Positions 34,242 to 42,630 of a stretch of 64,000 nt of DNA are shown one piece after another. The position numbers and the translations under genes are program-made. The notes beneath the pieces were generated by a model that saw only the letters and a program-made list of their open reading frames with translations, was not told the DNA's origin and did no database searches. Origin of the DNA: JANQPX01 sp965222015 (lineage in GTDB: Bacteria; Pseudomonadota; Alphaproteobacteria; Geminicoccales; Geminicoccaceae); assembly GCA_965222015.1 (NCBI GenBank), contig CBDCTL010000001.1:310001-374000 (forward strand). The letters are read 5' to 3'. The stretch's first letter is position 1, and every line of letters starts with the position of its first letter.

Positions 34242-35060
34242 GCCATAAGTCGCCTTGACCAGATCGAGCAGGCCCTGCTTGACGTCGTCATCGTCGGATA
34301 GCGGCTCGACCACCGCCACTTCGAGCGCCATCAGCGGCGCCATGCCATCCTGGATCAAGGTCGCGGCGTAGACCAGAAGGCGGGTCGAGACAGCCTCCTC
34401 CAGATCGACGCCCTGGATCCTTCGGAGGCTCGTGGCGAGGTTGATCAGCGGGACGACGCGGTCCATGGCGAGGCCGCTTTCGGCGGCGACAATTTCCGCT
34501 TCGGCGTCGGCCGGCGGGAAGTCGAAGCTGAGCGCCAGGAAGCGCTGGCGGGTGCTCGGCTTCAGGGACTTCAAGATGTTCTGATAGCCGGGATTGTAGG
34601 AGACCACGAGCATGAAGTCGTCGGGCGCTTCGATCAGCTCGCCGGTGCGCTCGAGCGGTAGAAGGCGGCGATCATCGGTCAAGGGATGGAGTACGACGGT
34701 GACGTCCTTCCTCGCCTCCACCACCTCGTCCAGATAGCAGATTCCGCCCTGGCGCACCGCGCGGGTCAGTGGTCCGTCGACCCAGACCGTCTCGCCGCCC
34801 TGGAGCAGATAGCGCCCGGTGAGATCGGCGGCGGTCAAATCGTCATGGCAGGAGACGGTGAACAGCTGCCGTCCCAGCCGCGCCGCCATATGGGCGACGA
34901 AACGGGTTTTGCCGACGCCCGTCGGCCCCTTGAGCAAGAGCGGCATTTTTCGCCGGCAGGCCGCCTCGAACACGTCCACTTCGCGGCCGACCGGACGATA
35001 GTAGGGAGCGGCAGCGGCCGTCTTGATGTCTTCGTCCACCGCCTGCCCAGGCGCGTCCAT
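34239..35060 (-). CDS. norQ: NorQ, MoxR-type AAA+ ATPase for NO reductase activation
   Basis: 273 residues. Walker A GPTGVGKT and Walker B region ICYLDEVVEARKD, then the sensor SYNPGYQN. This is the MoxR subgroup that pairs with VWA proteins, here NorD. The ATG at 35060 follows AGGAG and lies 11 bases after norB. The last coding bases run into the repeat at 34068-34241, which provides the stop codon. Confidence 0.95.
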   Translation of the reverse strand: MDAPGQAVDEDIKTAAAAPYYRPVGREVDVFEAACRRKMPLLLKGPTGVGKTRFVAHMAARLGRQLFTVSCHDDLTAADLTGRYLLQGGETVWVDGPLTRAVRQGGICYLDEVVEARKDVTVVLHPLTDDRRLLPLERTGELIEAPDDFMLVVSYNPGYQNILKSLKPSTRQRFLALSFDFPPADAEAEIVAAESGLAMDRVVPLINLATSLRRIQGVDLEEAVSTRLLVYAATLIQDGMAPLMALEVAVVEPLSDDDDVKQGLLDLVKATYG

Positions 35061-35071
35061 TCTGCGTTCTC

Positions 35072-36418
35072 CTACTCGGCCGGCATGGCTTCGGCGTCAC
35101 GCACCGTAATCTGCTCGCGCACCGGTCCGAAAACCGCGTAGACGAACAGCGCGGCGCCGATCACCACGACCACGCCTGCGCCAAGGCGCATCCAGAAGAA
35201 CAGGGCAAGCTGTTCCTGGATGTCCATGAAGTTCATGCCCAGGACCCGCTGCAGATGGGTCTGGACCACGCCCGCGAAGGTGAGGGTGAAGGTCATGAAT
35301 GCCATGGCTGAGGTCATCAGCCAGAAGCTCCACATGTTGAGCAGCTGGTTGTAGGGCTGCACGCCGCGAAGCGACGGCATGGCGTAGGTGATGATCGCGA
35401 GGTTGAGCATCACATAGGCGCCGTAGAAGGCGAGATGGCCGTGGGCGGCGGTGATCTGGGTGCCGTGGGTGTAGTAGTTGATCGGCGAGAGCGTGTGCAT
35501 GAAGCCCCAGACGCCGGCGCCGAAGAACGCGACTACGGGGCAGCCGAGGCACCAGAGGAGGGCCGCCTGGTTCGGATGATCGCGGCGGCTCTTGTAGACC
35601 AGGTAGAAGGCCCACATCACCATGGCGAAGAAGGGCAGGATCTCCAATGCCGAGAAGAAGCTGCCGACCCACTGCCAGTAGCCGGGTGCTCCGATCCAGT
35701 AATAGTGATGGCCGGTACCGAGCAGGCCGGTGAAGAGGGCGAGGCCGACCACGACGTAGAGCCATTTCTCGATGATCTCGCGGTCGATGCCGGTGACCTT
35801 GATCAGCAGGTAGGCGAGGATGCCGGCCATGATCAGCTCCCACACGCCCTCGACCCAGATATGAACCACCCACCACCAGTACATCTTGTCGAGCACCAGG
35901 TTGGCCGGGTTGTAGAAGGCGAACAGGAAGAAGATGGCCGCACCCCAAAGGCCGAGCAGCAGCACCTGTGCGGTCGCGGTCTTGCGGCCCTTGAACAGCG
36001 TCATGCTGACGTTGAACAGGAACATCAGCACGGCGACCGTGATCGCGACCTTGACCCAGGTTGGCTGCTCCAGGAACTCGCGGCCCTCGTGGATGCGGAA
36101 AAGATAGCCGACCACCGCGGCAGCCCCCGCCAGCAGGAAGATCCAGAACTGCACCTGGGCGAGGCGGACGCTGTAGAGCTCCTGCTCGGTCTCCTCCGGA
36201 ATCAGGTAGTAGGTCGCGCCGAAGAAGCCGAGCAGCAGCCAGACGATCAGAGCATTGGTGTGGATCATGCGGATGATGTTGAAGGGCAGGAGTTCCGAGA
36301 GGAAGTTCGGATAGACGTAGATCAGGCCGGCGATCACGCCGCCCAGCACCTGCGCCAGAAACAGCCCCATCGCGCCCGCGAAATAGAGCCAGGCCACTTT
36401 TTGCGATTCATAACGCAT
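35072..36418 (-). CDS. norB: Nitric oxide reductase large subunit (cytochrome b)
   Basis: Catalytic membrane subunit that reduces 2 NO to N2O. About 448 residues and 12 predicted TM helices. The conserved histidines of the heme b / heme b3 / Fe_B site are in MIHTNALIVWLLLGF, WWVVHIWVEGVWEL, LLGTGHHYYWIG and TAAHGHLAFYGAY. The ATG at 36418 gives the usual MRYESQKVAW start; a TTG at 36463 would add 15 residues. Follows norC by about 80 bases. It is the short cNor form, not qNor, since norC is separate. Confidence 0.97.
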   Translation of the reverse strand: MRYESQKVAWLYFAGAMGLFLAQVLGGVIAGLIYVYPNFLSELLPFNIIRMIHTNALIVWLLLGFFGATYYLIPEETEQELYSVRLAQVQFWIFLLAGAAAVVGYLFRIHEGREFLEQPTWVKVAITVAVLMFLFNVSMTLFKGRKTATAQVLLLGLWGAAIFFLFAFYNPANLVLDKMYWWWVVHIWVEGVWELIMAGILAYLLIKVTGIDREIIEKWLYVVVGLALFTGLLGTGHHYYWIGAPGYWQWVGSFFSALEILPFFAMVMWAFYLVYKSRRDHPNQAALLWCLGCPVVAFFGAGVWGFMHTLSPINYYTHGTQITAAHGHLAFYGAYVMLNLAIITYAMPSLRGVQPYNQLLNMWSFWLMTSAMAFMTFTLTFAGVVQTHLQRVLGMNFMDIQEQLALFFWMRLGAGVVVVIGAALFVYAVFGPVREQITVRDAEAMPAE

Positions 36419-36499
36419 CCCTCGGGACTCCCCGTATTTTTCTACTTGTTCCTGCCCGTCCAATTTCGCTCGACCAAGTCAAGCATGACCTCGCCGAGG

Positions 36500-36958
36500 T
36501 CAGCCGGCGTCGTTGGGTGGCCAGCCCTGAGTGTCGATCCGGCTGGTCCATTCCAGGAAATCGACGAGGTCGTTCAGCTCCTGATCGGAGAGATCGAAGT
36601 TCGGCATCTGCCGGCGACCCTCGACGCCAGACGGCATGGACTGCATCCAGGCGATCAAGGCGTCGCGCGCGCCCTCGGGATCGTCCTTGCCGCCGTAACG
36701 CACCCAGACATTGCCGAGCTCGGGCGCGAAATAGGCGCCTTCGCCGAGGATGGTGTGGCAGTTGATGCAGGAATGCTTTTCCCAGACCCGCTTGCCGCGC
36801 TCGACGCCTTCGGTGAGCCCTTCGCTGTCGGTCGAGTGCGACAGCGCGTAGTAATGGCTGTGCGCGACCAAGGCGATGAACACCACCAGAAAGAAGATCG
36901 AGCCGCCGTAGAAGATGTTTCGGGCCTGCGCCCTGGTCAGTCCGTCACCCATTGCCAC
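36500..36958 (-). CDS. norC: Nitric oxide reductase small subunit (cytochrome c)
   Basis: 152 residues. An N-terminal TM anchor (NIFYGGSIFFLVVFIALVA) is followed by a periplasmic cytochrome c domain with heme site CINCH and a Met ligand region (RRQMPNFDLSDQELNDLV). It passes electrons from a soluble cytochrome to NorB. First gene of the nor operon; an ATG at 36952 is an alternative start. A perfect Dnr/FNR-type box lies upstream at 37037-37050. Confidence 0.96.
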   Translation of the reverse strand: MAMGDGLTRAQARNIFYGGSIFFLVVFIALVAHSHYYALSHSTDSEGLTEGVERGKRVWEKHSCINCHTILGEGAYFAPELGNVWVRYGGKDDPEGARDALIAWMQSMPSGVEGRRQMPNFDLSDQELNDLVDFLEWTSRIDTQGWPPNDAG

Positions 36959-37106
36959 GTCCGCCGTTTCTGCGAAATTTGCCCGCTTACCCGAGGATCA
37001 TTGTCCGACGCTAGCGAGCCGCCGGTCGCTGCGTCCTTGACGGTGGTCAAGGCAGGGCGGGCGACGTCAATCGACGATCATCCGACGGTTCGAAGGGGAG
37101 GAAGTT
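36959..37106. promoter_or_regulatory. Divergent promoter region between norC and the TrpD2-like gene
   Basis: 148 bases between divergent starts. It contains one perfect Dnr/FNR-type box centred ~86-92 bases upstream of norC and ~63 bases upstream of the TTG of the plus-strand gene, so the one site could serve either direction. Confidence 0.7.
37037..37050. promoter_or_regulatory. Dnr/NnrR/FNR-type binding site upstream of norC
   Basis: TTGACGGTGGTCAA: two perfect 5-base half-sites with a 4-base spacer, the layout bound by Crp/Fnr-family denitrification regulators. The same half-sites and spacing occur before nirS, and a Dnr-type regulator is encoded at 50180-50914. Confidence 0.85.
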
Positions 37107-38153
37107 TTGTCTCAGCTCAGCAAAGGTGCCGACAGCGACACCGCTGCGCCATCCGGTAAGCTTCTCAGCTTCGAAGCGCCGCATCCCTTCGCCGCGTATC
37201 TGCGCACCATCGGTAGAGGCTCCACCGTCGGAAGGCCGCTCGACGAGGCCGAGGCGGAGGCCGCCTTCGACATGATCCTGAAGGGCGAGGTCGAGCCGCT
37301 GCAGCTCGGCGCGCTTCTCCTCGTGCTGCGCTATCGCACTGAAGCGCCGAGCGAGCTTGCGGGTTTCGTCCGCGCTTCCAGAAAATGTTACGCCGCGAGC
37401 GGCGCGCTTGCAGACCTGGACTGGCCGTCCTATGCCGATCGCCACAAACAGCTTCCCTATTTCCTGCTGACGGCGAAGCTGCTGACGGGAGCCGGCATCC
37501 GCGTCCTCATGCATGGCATCAAGGGCGAAGGGCCGGCGACCACGCGGGCCGGAGCGGCCGCCCTCGGCATCGAGACCGTCTCCAGTCTCGACGAGGCGGC
37601 GAGCGTTCTGGAGCGAGCCAAAATCGCCTATCTGCCGCTCGAGGTCTTTTGCCCCAAGCTCGCCGAGCTTTTCACGCTTCGCCCGATGCTCGGGCTGCGC
37701 ACGCCGGTCAATTCGCTCGCCCGCGAACTCAATCCCGCGAACGCGCCTGCCCAGATGCAAGGCGTCTTCCACCCCACCTATCTGCGGCTACACAGCGAGA
37801 CCGCGCTCTTGCTTCGACAGCCCAAGGCGGTGATCTTCAAGGGCGGTGGCGGCGAAGCGCAGCGCAATCCCGGCAAACCTTGCCGTGCGACCGTGATCAA
37901 GAACGGCGCGTCCGCCGAGCTGGAATGGCCGGCGCTTAACAGCGGCGACGGCTATCCCTGGCGAAACGAGCCCCTGGACATCGGCCGCCTCGCCGAACTC
38001 TGGACCGGCGCCCGCGAGGATGCAGCACCGATCCAGGTGGTAACCGGCACCGCGGCTATGGCGCTTTCGATGCTCGGTCAGGCGAAGGGCCGGGACGATG
38101 CCGATGCAATGGCCATCAAGCTATGGGCGAAGCGCGACCGAAGGCTCAGATAG
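37107..38153 (+). CDS. TrpD2/YbiB-like glycosyl transferase-family protein
   Basis: 348 residues resembling anthranilate phosphoribosyltransferase (helical N-terminal domain FDMILKGEVEPLQLGALLLVL, then the VLMHGIKGEG and VFKGGGGEA-type glycine stretches; here IFKGGGGEAQRN). It belongs to the TrpD-paralog group that lacks the anthranilate role; some members bind nucleic acid. It uses a TTG start, well supported by AAGGGGAGGA 5 bases upstream, with no in-frame ATG until residue ~56. Divergent from norC across a Dnr-type box, so it may be induced with denitrification. The 3-prime end overlaps convergent cbiX by 33 bases. Confidence 0.8.
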   Translation: MSQLSKGADSDTAAPSGKLLSFEAPHPFAAYLRTIGRGSTVGRPLDEAEAEAAFDMILKGEVEPLQLGALLLVLRYRTEAPSELAGFVRASRKCYAASGALADLDWPSYADRHKQLPYFLLTAKLLTGAGIRVLMHGIKGEGPATTRAGAAALGIETVSSLDEAASVLERAKIAYLPLEVFCPKLAELFTLRPMLGLRTPVNSLARELNPANAPAQMQGVFHPTYLRLHSETALLLRQPKAVIFKGGGGEAQRNPGKPCRATVIKNGASAELEWPALNSGDGYPWRNEPLDIGRLAELWTGAREDAAPIQVVTGTAAMALSMLGQAKGRDDADAMAIKLWAKRDRRLR

Positions 38154-38879
38154 GACCTGCTCGACTTGATCAAGTAATAGATCGCCTACCCGCGCATCGG
38201 CACCGATCGGACCAGTGTAGACGGCTTCGGGATTCGTCTCGCCGAGGATCGCCGGAATGTCCTCCTCGCCGTGCTCGCCGCGATCGATGAACAGACCGAC
38301 GACCACATGGCAAGCGCGGCTTGCAGCGGCGACGTCGGCGAGCTTCGGGTCCTGATCGAGGAAGCCGGTGCGAACGGCTGCGAAGAGGTTTTCGGCGCGG
38401 ATCGTTTCGACGTGATCGAAGGCGCTCCTTCCGGAATTGGGATCGCGGCGGGTGCCGTGGGCGGCTATCAGGAGGTCGGTGTCGGCGGGGGGCCAGCCCT
38501 GTCTGCGACAGGCGCTTTTCGCCGTCTCGATCATAAGATCGGCGAGACCGGGATGCAGGCCGAGCGGCGGTGCGATCGTGAGGGAGCGCAGTGTCGGCGC
38601 GATCGGTTCCAGCACTCGGCGCATCGCTTTCAGCGTGTAGCCGTCCGCCATGAGCAGCGGCGCCAGGACGACGTCACGGCCGGCGAGGTCGGCGAACACT
38701 TCGGGCAGTGACGGCGTTCCTTTGAGGCAGGCGACGCGCGGGTCGGCGAACCGACCGCTACCGGCGAGGCGTTTCGCGTGATCGACGGCGCATCCCGCCT
38801 GACCACGAATGCCATGAACCGCGATCACCAGCGCCAGGTGATCTCTGATCGGCGTCCGGTCAGTGGCTGGTGCCTTCAT
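38121..38879 (-). CDS. CbiX/SirB-type sirohydrochlorin ferrochelatase-like protein
   Basis: About 252 residues with two CbiX-like halves: LALVIAVHGIRGQ then VLAPLLMADGYTLKAM, and DLLIAAHGTRRDP then CHVVVGLFIDRGEHGEEDI. The HG-containing stretches carry the metal-chelation histidine seen in the family. The ATG at 38879 is chosen; it overlaps the nirN stop region by 20 bases, whereas the longer frame reads as nonsense. As the last gene of the nir operon it probably inserts iron to make siroheme, the precursor that the NirDLGH decarboxylase needs. This role is inferred from family and position. Confidence 0.82.
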   Translation of the reverse strand: MKAPATDRTPIRDHLALVIAVHGIRGQAGCAVDHAKRLAGSGRFADPRVACLKGTPSLPEVFADLAGRDVVLAPLLMADGYTLKAMRRVLEPIAPTLRSLTIAPPLGLHPGLADLMIETAKSACRRQGWPPADTDLLIAAHGTRRDPNSGRSAFDHVETIRAENLFAAVRTGFLDQDPKLADVAAASRACHVVVGLFIDRGEHGEEDIPAILGETNPEAVYTGPIGADARVGDLLLDQVEQVLSEPSVALRP

Positions 38880-40413
38880 CGCGAGAAATCTTGTTCCAGA
38901 CATTGTACTTTCCCGAAGGCTTGACCATTGGGATGCGCTTGACCTCGTCGAGGGTCGCCATGTCGTAGACGACGAGTGCTCCGTCCATCTCCCAGACGCT
39001 GAGAAGCGCATAGCGGCCGTCGCGGGTGAACTCGACATGGGCGGCGGTTTTTTCAGGCGCCGGACGGAGCGTTTTGACGATCTCGAGCGTCGCCTTGTCG
39101 ATGACGTGGACGGCGTCCTTGTTGGGGCCGAAGAAGACGTCGACGAAGGCGTAAGGACTGGCCGCATGGCTGCGCATGAAGAATCCTGGCCCCTCGGTCT
39201 CGATGGTCTTGACAACCTGCCAGTCCGCCATGTCGATGACGCTGACCGCGCTTTCCTTCAAATGCGGGGTCGCCATGACGCGCTTGCCCTGCCAGTCCCA
39301 GCTGATGCCGGAGCCGAGATGCGGAAGGCCGGGCAGCGGCAACTCGGCGATCTCGCGTCTGATGTCGAGTTGCACCACCAAGCCGCGCTCGCCGTCCCGC
39401 GCAGAGCCGATCACATGGCGGTACGACTGGTCGAAGAAAAAATCGTCGAGCGGCTCTTTCAGCTCGGTCCGGCGAATGGGAAAGCGGCCGCCGGCAGCAG
39501 CTTCGATCATGCCGGTCTCGTGGCTGTGCACGAAGGCGCCGTAGCCTTCCGGCGGCGGGTCGGCGTAGGAGACTTCCCAGAGCTCGGGGATATCCTTCAT
39601 GGCGACCACGAAACTGCCGCGCGGGGCCGCTTGATAGACGGCGCTGACCCGCGAACTTTTTTCACCGCGCAGGTCAGTCGCGTCGATCACTTTGAGCGGT
39701 TTGAGTGTCGCCGCATTCAGAAGCACGAGATTGTGCGGCAGGTAGTTGGCGACCGCGATCACCTCGCCGTCGGCGGAGATCGCGATGTTGCGCGTGTTGA
39801 TGCCGGCGCGCACCTCGGCGACGGTCTCCAGCCCCCAAAGGTCGTAGCGGGTGATCCAGCCGTCGCGCGAGGCGAAGTGGACGAAGCGGCCGTCCGGCGA
39901 GAATTTCGGGCCACCATGCAGGGCGTAGCGCGACGGGAAGCGCGTGATCGGCTCGAATCGATCGCCGTCCAGAATGGTGACGTGATGATCGCCGCTCTCG
40001 ACCACGACGAACAGGTTCATCATGTCGCCGTCGTGGACGGCTGCATCGACAAGTTGGTCCGGCGTCTTCTCGACGACGCGCGTCGCCTCGATGGCGGCGA
40101 TGTCGTGAGTGGGCATCTCCGGAAGCGGCTCGAAGATCAGCGCGGTCAGCGCCTCGATCTGTTCATCGTCGAGCAGGTCACCGAAGCCGGGCATCTGGGT
40201 CTGCTGACGCCCACCGGCGATGGTCGCCGCGGCTCTCTCAGGTTTCAGCCGACCGAGATTTTCCGGGATCAGCGCCGGGCCGGTGCCGCCCAGGCGATCG
40301 GCGCCGTGACAGGCGGCGCAATGCTGCCGGTAGAGCACCACGGACTCATCGTCGGCGAATGCCGGCGCGGCCAGCAGGCAAAGTCCGAGAAAACTACGCC
40401 GAAACCTTGGCAC
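38860..40413 (-). CDS. nirN: NirN, cd1-type cytochrome of heme d1 maturation
   Basis: 517 residues: signal peptide, a cytochrome c domain with CAACH at the start (YRQHCAACHGADRLGG) and an eight-bladed beta-propeller related to NirS (YALHGGPKFSPDGRFVHFAS, HVEFTRDGRYALLSVWEMDG). In characterised species NirN oxidises dihydro-heme d1 to heme d1. A GTG at 40413 is used, preceded by AGGAGGG, and overlaps the nirJ stop by 20 bases. It is shorter than NirS and ends NVWNKISRDE. Confidence 0.93.
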   Translation of the reverse strand: MPRFRRSFLGLCLLAAPAFADDESVVLYRQHCAACHGADRLGGTGPALIPENLGRLKPERAAATIAGGRQQTQMPGFGDLLDDEQIEALTALIFEPLPEMPTHDIAAIEATRVVEKTPDQLVDAAVHDGDMMNLFVVVESGDHHVTILDGDRFEPITRFPSRYALHGGPKFSPDGRFVHFASRDGWITRYDLWGLETVAEVRAGINTRNIAISADGEVIAVANYLPHNLVLLNAATLKPLKVIDATDLRGEKSSRVSAVYQAAPRGSFVVAMKDIPELWEVSYADPPPEGYGAFVHSHETGMIEAAAGGRFPIRRTELKEPLDDFFFDQSYRHVIGSARDGERGLVVQLDIRREIAELPLPGLPHLGSGISWDWQGKRVMATPHLKESAVSVIDMADWQVVKTIETEGPGFFMRSHAASPYAFVDVFFGPNKDAVHVIDKATLEIVKTLRPAPEKTAAHVEFTRDGRYALLSVWEMDGALVVYDMATLDEVKRIPMVKPSGKYNVWNKISRDEGTSH

Positions 40414-41602
40414 CGGCGGCCCTCCTCTGCTTGCGATAGGGCGTGACCGTCAGGCGCTCGCCGCCGGCGACCCCGATCTCGTCGTCGGTGAGGTAGCAGG
40501 CGGGGTCCTCGGCCCAGGGGTCGCCGGTGAGCTGCATGGCGCGCACGCGCGTGTTGCCGTTGCAGATTTTCTGGTGCGCGCAGGCGGCGCAGCGGCCTTT
40601 CACCGGGCGCGGCCTCGCCTTCAGTCCGGCCATGATCGGATCGGAGGTGTCCTGCCAGATCTCGGAGAACGGCCGTTCCTTGACGTTGCCGAGCGTGTAA
40701 TGCCACCAGAAGGTGTCGGGGTGGACGTTGCCGAGATTGTCGATGTTCGCGACGTTCACGCCTGACGCGTTGCCGCCCCAGAGTTCCAGTTTCCTTTCGA
40801 TGTGCTCGGCTTTATCCGGAAAGTTCTTTCGGACCCACTGGAGGAAAAAAACGCCGTCGGCGTCGTTGTTGCCGGTGACGAATTCCTTCCTGACGCCGCG
40901 CCTGGCGTAGTCCCAGCAGCGATCGAAGATCAGGTTCATCGAGGAACGCGTGGTCTGGTGATGGGCGTCGTCCTCGCGGTAGCGGTTGCCGCGTCCGGCA
41001 TAGACAAGGTGGGAGAGGTAGAACTTGTCGATGTCCTCGCGGTCCATGAGGTCGAGCATGTCGGGCAGGCTCTCGACATTCCTCTCGGTCATGGTGAAGC
41101 GAAGGCCGACCTTGATGCCTCTGGCCTTGCAGAGGCTCATGCCTCGGAGCGCCGCGTCGAAGGAGCCTTCCTGGCGGCGGAAGCGATCATGGATCGCGCC
41201 GATGCCATCCAGGCTGACGCCGACATAGTCGTAGCCGATCTCGGCGATGCGATCGGCGGTGGACTCGTCGATCAGCGCGCCGTTGGAGGAAAGGCCGGTA
41301 TAGAAGCCCTTGTCCTTGGCGCGTTTCGAGATCTCGAAGATATCTTTCCGCAGCAGTGGCTCGCCGCCGGAGAGGATTAGCACCGGCACGCCGAAGGCGC
41401 GCAGATCATCCATGACCTCGAACACTTGCTCGGTGCTCAGTTCGCCCGGAAAGTCGACGTCGGCGGACAGCGAGTAGCAGTGGATGCAGTTCAGATTGCA
41501 GCGCCGGATCAGGTTCCAAATGACCACCGGCCCCGGCGGCTTGCGGGCGCGCAAGGGCGTCGGTTCGATCAGCTCCTGCATGTATTGGCTTAGGCGGAAC
41601 AT
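40394..41602 (-). CDS. nirJ: NirJ, radical SAM enzyme of heme d1 synthesis
   Basis: 402 residues. Radical SAM cluster in RRCNLNCIHCYS, GGEP motif in LILSGGEPLLRKD, and a C-terminal Cys-rich SPASM-like region (KGRCAACAHQKICNGN) likely to bind a second iron-sulfur cluster. It removes two propionate side chains from didecarboxysiroheme. AGGAG lies before the ATG at 41602. It follows nirH after a 90-base gap filled by a repeat copy. Confidence 0.95.
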   Translation of the reverse strand: MFRLSQYMQELIEPTPLRARKPPGPVVIWNLIRRCNLNCIHCYSLSADVDFPGELSTEQVFEVMDDLRAFGVPVLILSGGEPLLRKDIFEISKRAKDKGFYTGLSSNGALIDESTADRIAEIGYDYVGVSLDGIGAIHDRFRRQEGSFDAALRGMSLCKARGIKVGLRFTMTERNVESLPDMLDLMDREDIDKFYLSHLVYAGRGNRYREDDAHHQTTRSSMNLIFDRCWDYARRGVRKEFVTGNNDADGVFFLQWVRKNFPDKAEHIERKLELWGGNASGVNVANIDNLGNVHPDTFWWHYTLGNVKERPFSEIWQDTSDPIMAGLKARPRPVKGRCAACAHQKICNGNTRVRAMQLTGDPWAEDPACYLTDDEIGVAGGERLTVTPYRKQRRAAGAKVSA

Positions 41603-41698
41603 GGATCACTCCTGACTAAAGCAAACTTCGAAAACCTGGCGGCATACCGATGATCCGGGTTCCAGCGGCAAGCCCATGAGGTGACCACGCCACTAGCC
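41603..41698 (-). repeat. Second copy of the CTAG-ended repeat, one arm, between nirH and nirJ
   Basis: Read on the minus strand it starts CTAGTGGCGTGGTCACCTCAT and runs to just before nirJ, with GGTATGCCG and TTTTCGAAG stretches comparable to those of the 34068-34241 element. The 29 bases 41670-41698 match 34216-34244 at 26 positions. The TAG stop of nirH lies inside it. Only one arm of the palindrome is present. Confidence 0.65.
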
Positions 41699-42187
41699 GA
41701 CCAAACGGAGGCCGGTCTTTTTGAGGATGGCGGTGCTGAAGAGCACGTCGTGATCGCGCGCGGCCTCGCCGAGGAGCGATGCGATCTGGTCGACTTCGGA
41801 GGCGACATCCTCGCGTGAGCGGCCGTGGACCATGGCGAACAGGTTGTAGGGCCAGTCCGGCAGGCGGCGCGGCCGGCGGTAGCAATGGCTGACGAAAGCG
41901 AGTGCGCCGACCTTGCGGCCGAACCGGTCGACGGCGCTATCCTCGACGTCCCAGACCGACATGCCGTTGGCGCGATAGCCGAGCGCGTAGTGATTCGGCA
42001 CGGCGGCGATGCGGCGGATTGCGCCCGCGACCTGCATGCGCTCCAGCCGATCCATCACCGCCTGCTCGTCGAGACCGACCCGCTCGGCGATCATTTCGAA
42101 CGGCCGCGGCATCAGCGGCAGGCCGGCTTGCGTCGCCTTGATCAGGGCGCGGTCGACGGCGTCGAGATCGATCGGACGGTCGCTCAT
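41693..42187 (-). CDS. nirH: Siroheme decarboxylase subunit, Lrp/AsnC family (NirH-like)
   Basis: 164 residues: AsnC-type N-terminal helices (DAVDRALIKATQAGLPLMPR) and a C-terminal ferredoxin-like domain containing HYALGYRANGMSVWDV and SHCYRRPRRLPDWPYNLFAMVHG. The HCYRRPR-like stretch carries the conserved active-site His/Arg of the long decarboxylase subunits. The ATG at 42187 overlaps the upstream stop (ATGA); upstream frame extension is unlikely. Last of four related genes; assigned to NirH by order, so the letter is tentative. The stop codon lies in a repeat. Confidence 0.85.
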   Translation of the reverse strand: MSDRPIDLDAVDRALIKATQAGLPLMPRPFEMIAERVGLDEQAVMDRLERMQVAGAIRRIAAVPNHYALGYRANGMSVWDVEDSAVDRFGRKVGALAFVSHCYRRPRRLPDWPYNLFAMVHGRSREDVASEVDQIASLLGEAARDHDVLFSTAILKKTGLRLVG

Positions 42188-42630
42188 GCCTTCAGCCTCA
42201 AATCCAGGAAGTATTCGTCCTCCTTGGGCAGGTCGAGGACGCGAAGACCGGTCTCGGTTTCGATCGCGTGCAATACCGTCTCGATCTGCTCCGGCCGCTC
42301 GGTGGCGAGCACGAACCACATGTTAAGGCGGTGGTCCCGGCGGTAGTTGTGCGCGACTTCGGCGTGGGCGTTGACCAGTTCCGTGACCTCGTCGAAGCGC
42401 TCCTCGGGCACGGCGATCGCCGCCAGCGTCAGGCCGCCGCCCAGACGGACGGCGTCGTACATCGGGCCGAAGCGGGAGAGCACCTTGCCGTCGAGGAGAT
42501 GCTGCAGGCGCCGGATCACCTCGTCCTCGTCGAGGCCGAGCTCGTCCGCGATCGCCGCGAACGGCGTTTCGGTGATCGGGATGCCGGCCTGGAGGCGGTC
42601 GATCAGCGCTCTGTCGACATCGTCGATCAT
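42184..42630 (-). CDS. nirG: Siroheme decarboxylase subunit, Lrp/AsnC family (NirG-like)
   Basis: 148 residues, the short type: DDVDRALIDRLQAGIPITE at the start, VLSRFGPMYDAVRLGGGLTL in the middle, and VAHNYRRDHRLNMWFVLATE, which carries the conserved HNYRRDH stretch that contributes active-site residues with the long partner. It ends LDLPKEDEYFLDLRLKA. Overlaps both neighbours by ATGA. Third in order, so called NirG-like. Confidence 0.85.
   Translation of the reverse strand: MIDDVDRALIDRLQAGIPITETPFAAIADELGLDEDEVIRRLQHLLDGKVLSRFGPMYDAVRLGGGLTLAAIAVPEERFDEVTELVNAHAEVAHNYRRDHRLNMWFVLATERPEQIETVLHAIETETGLRVLDLPKEDEYFLDLRLKA

Noticed and set aside
38166..38173. TTGATCAA as an FNR-like box
   Set aside because: The half-sites are adjacent without the 4-base spacer, and it lies inside the end of cbiX.
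38880..39215. N-terminal extension of the CbiX-like frame
   Set aside because: Ser/Arg/Thr-rich nonsense opposite nothing but nirN coding sequence in another frame; the family start fits ATG 38879.
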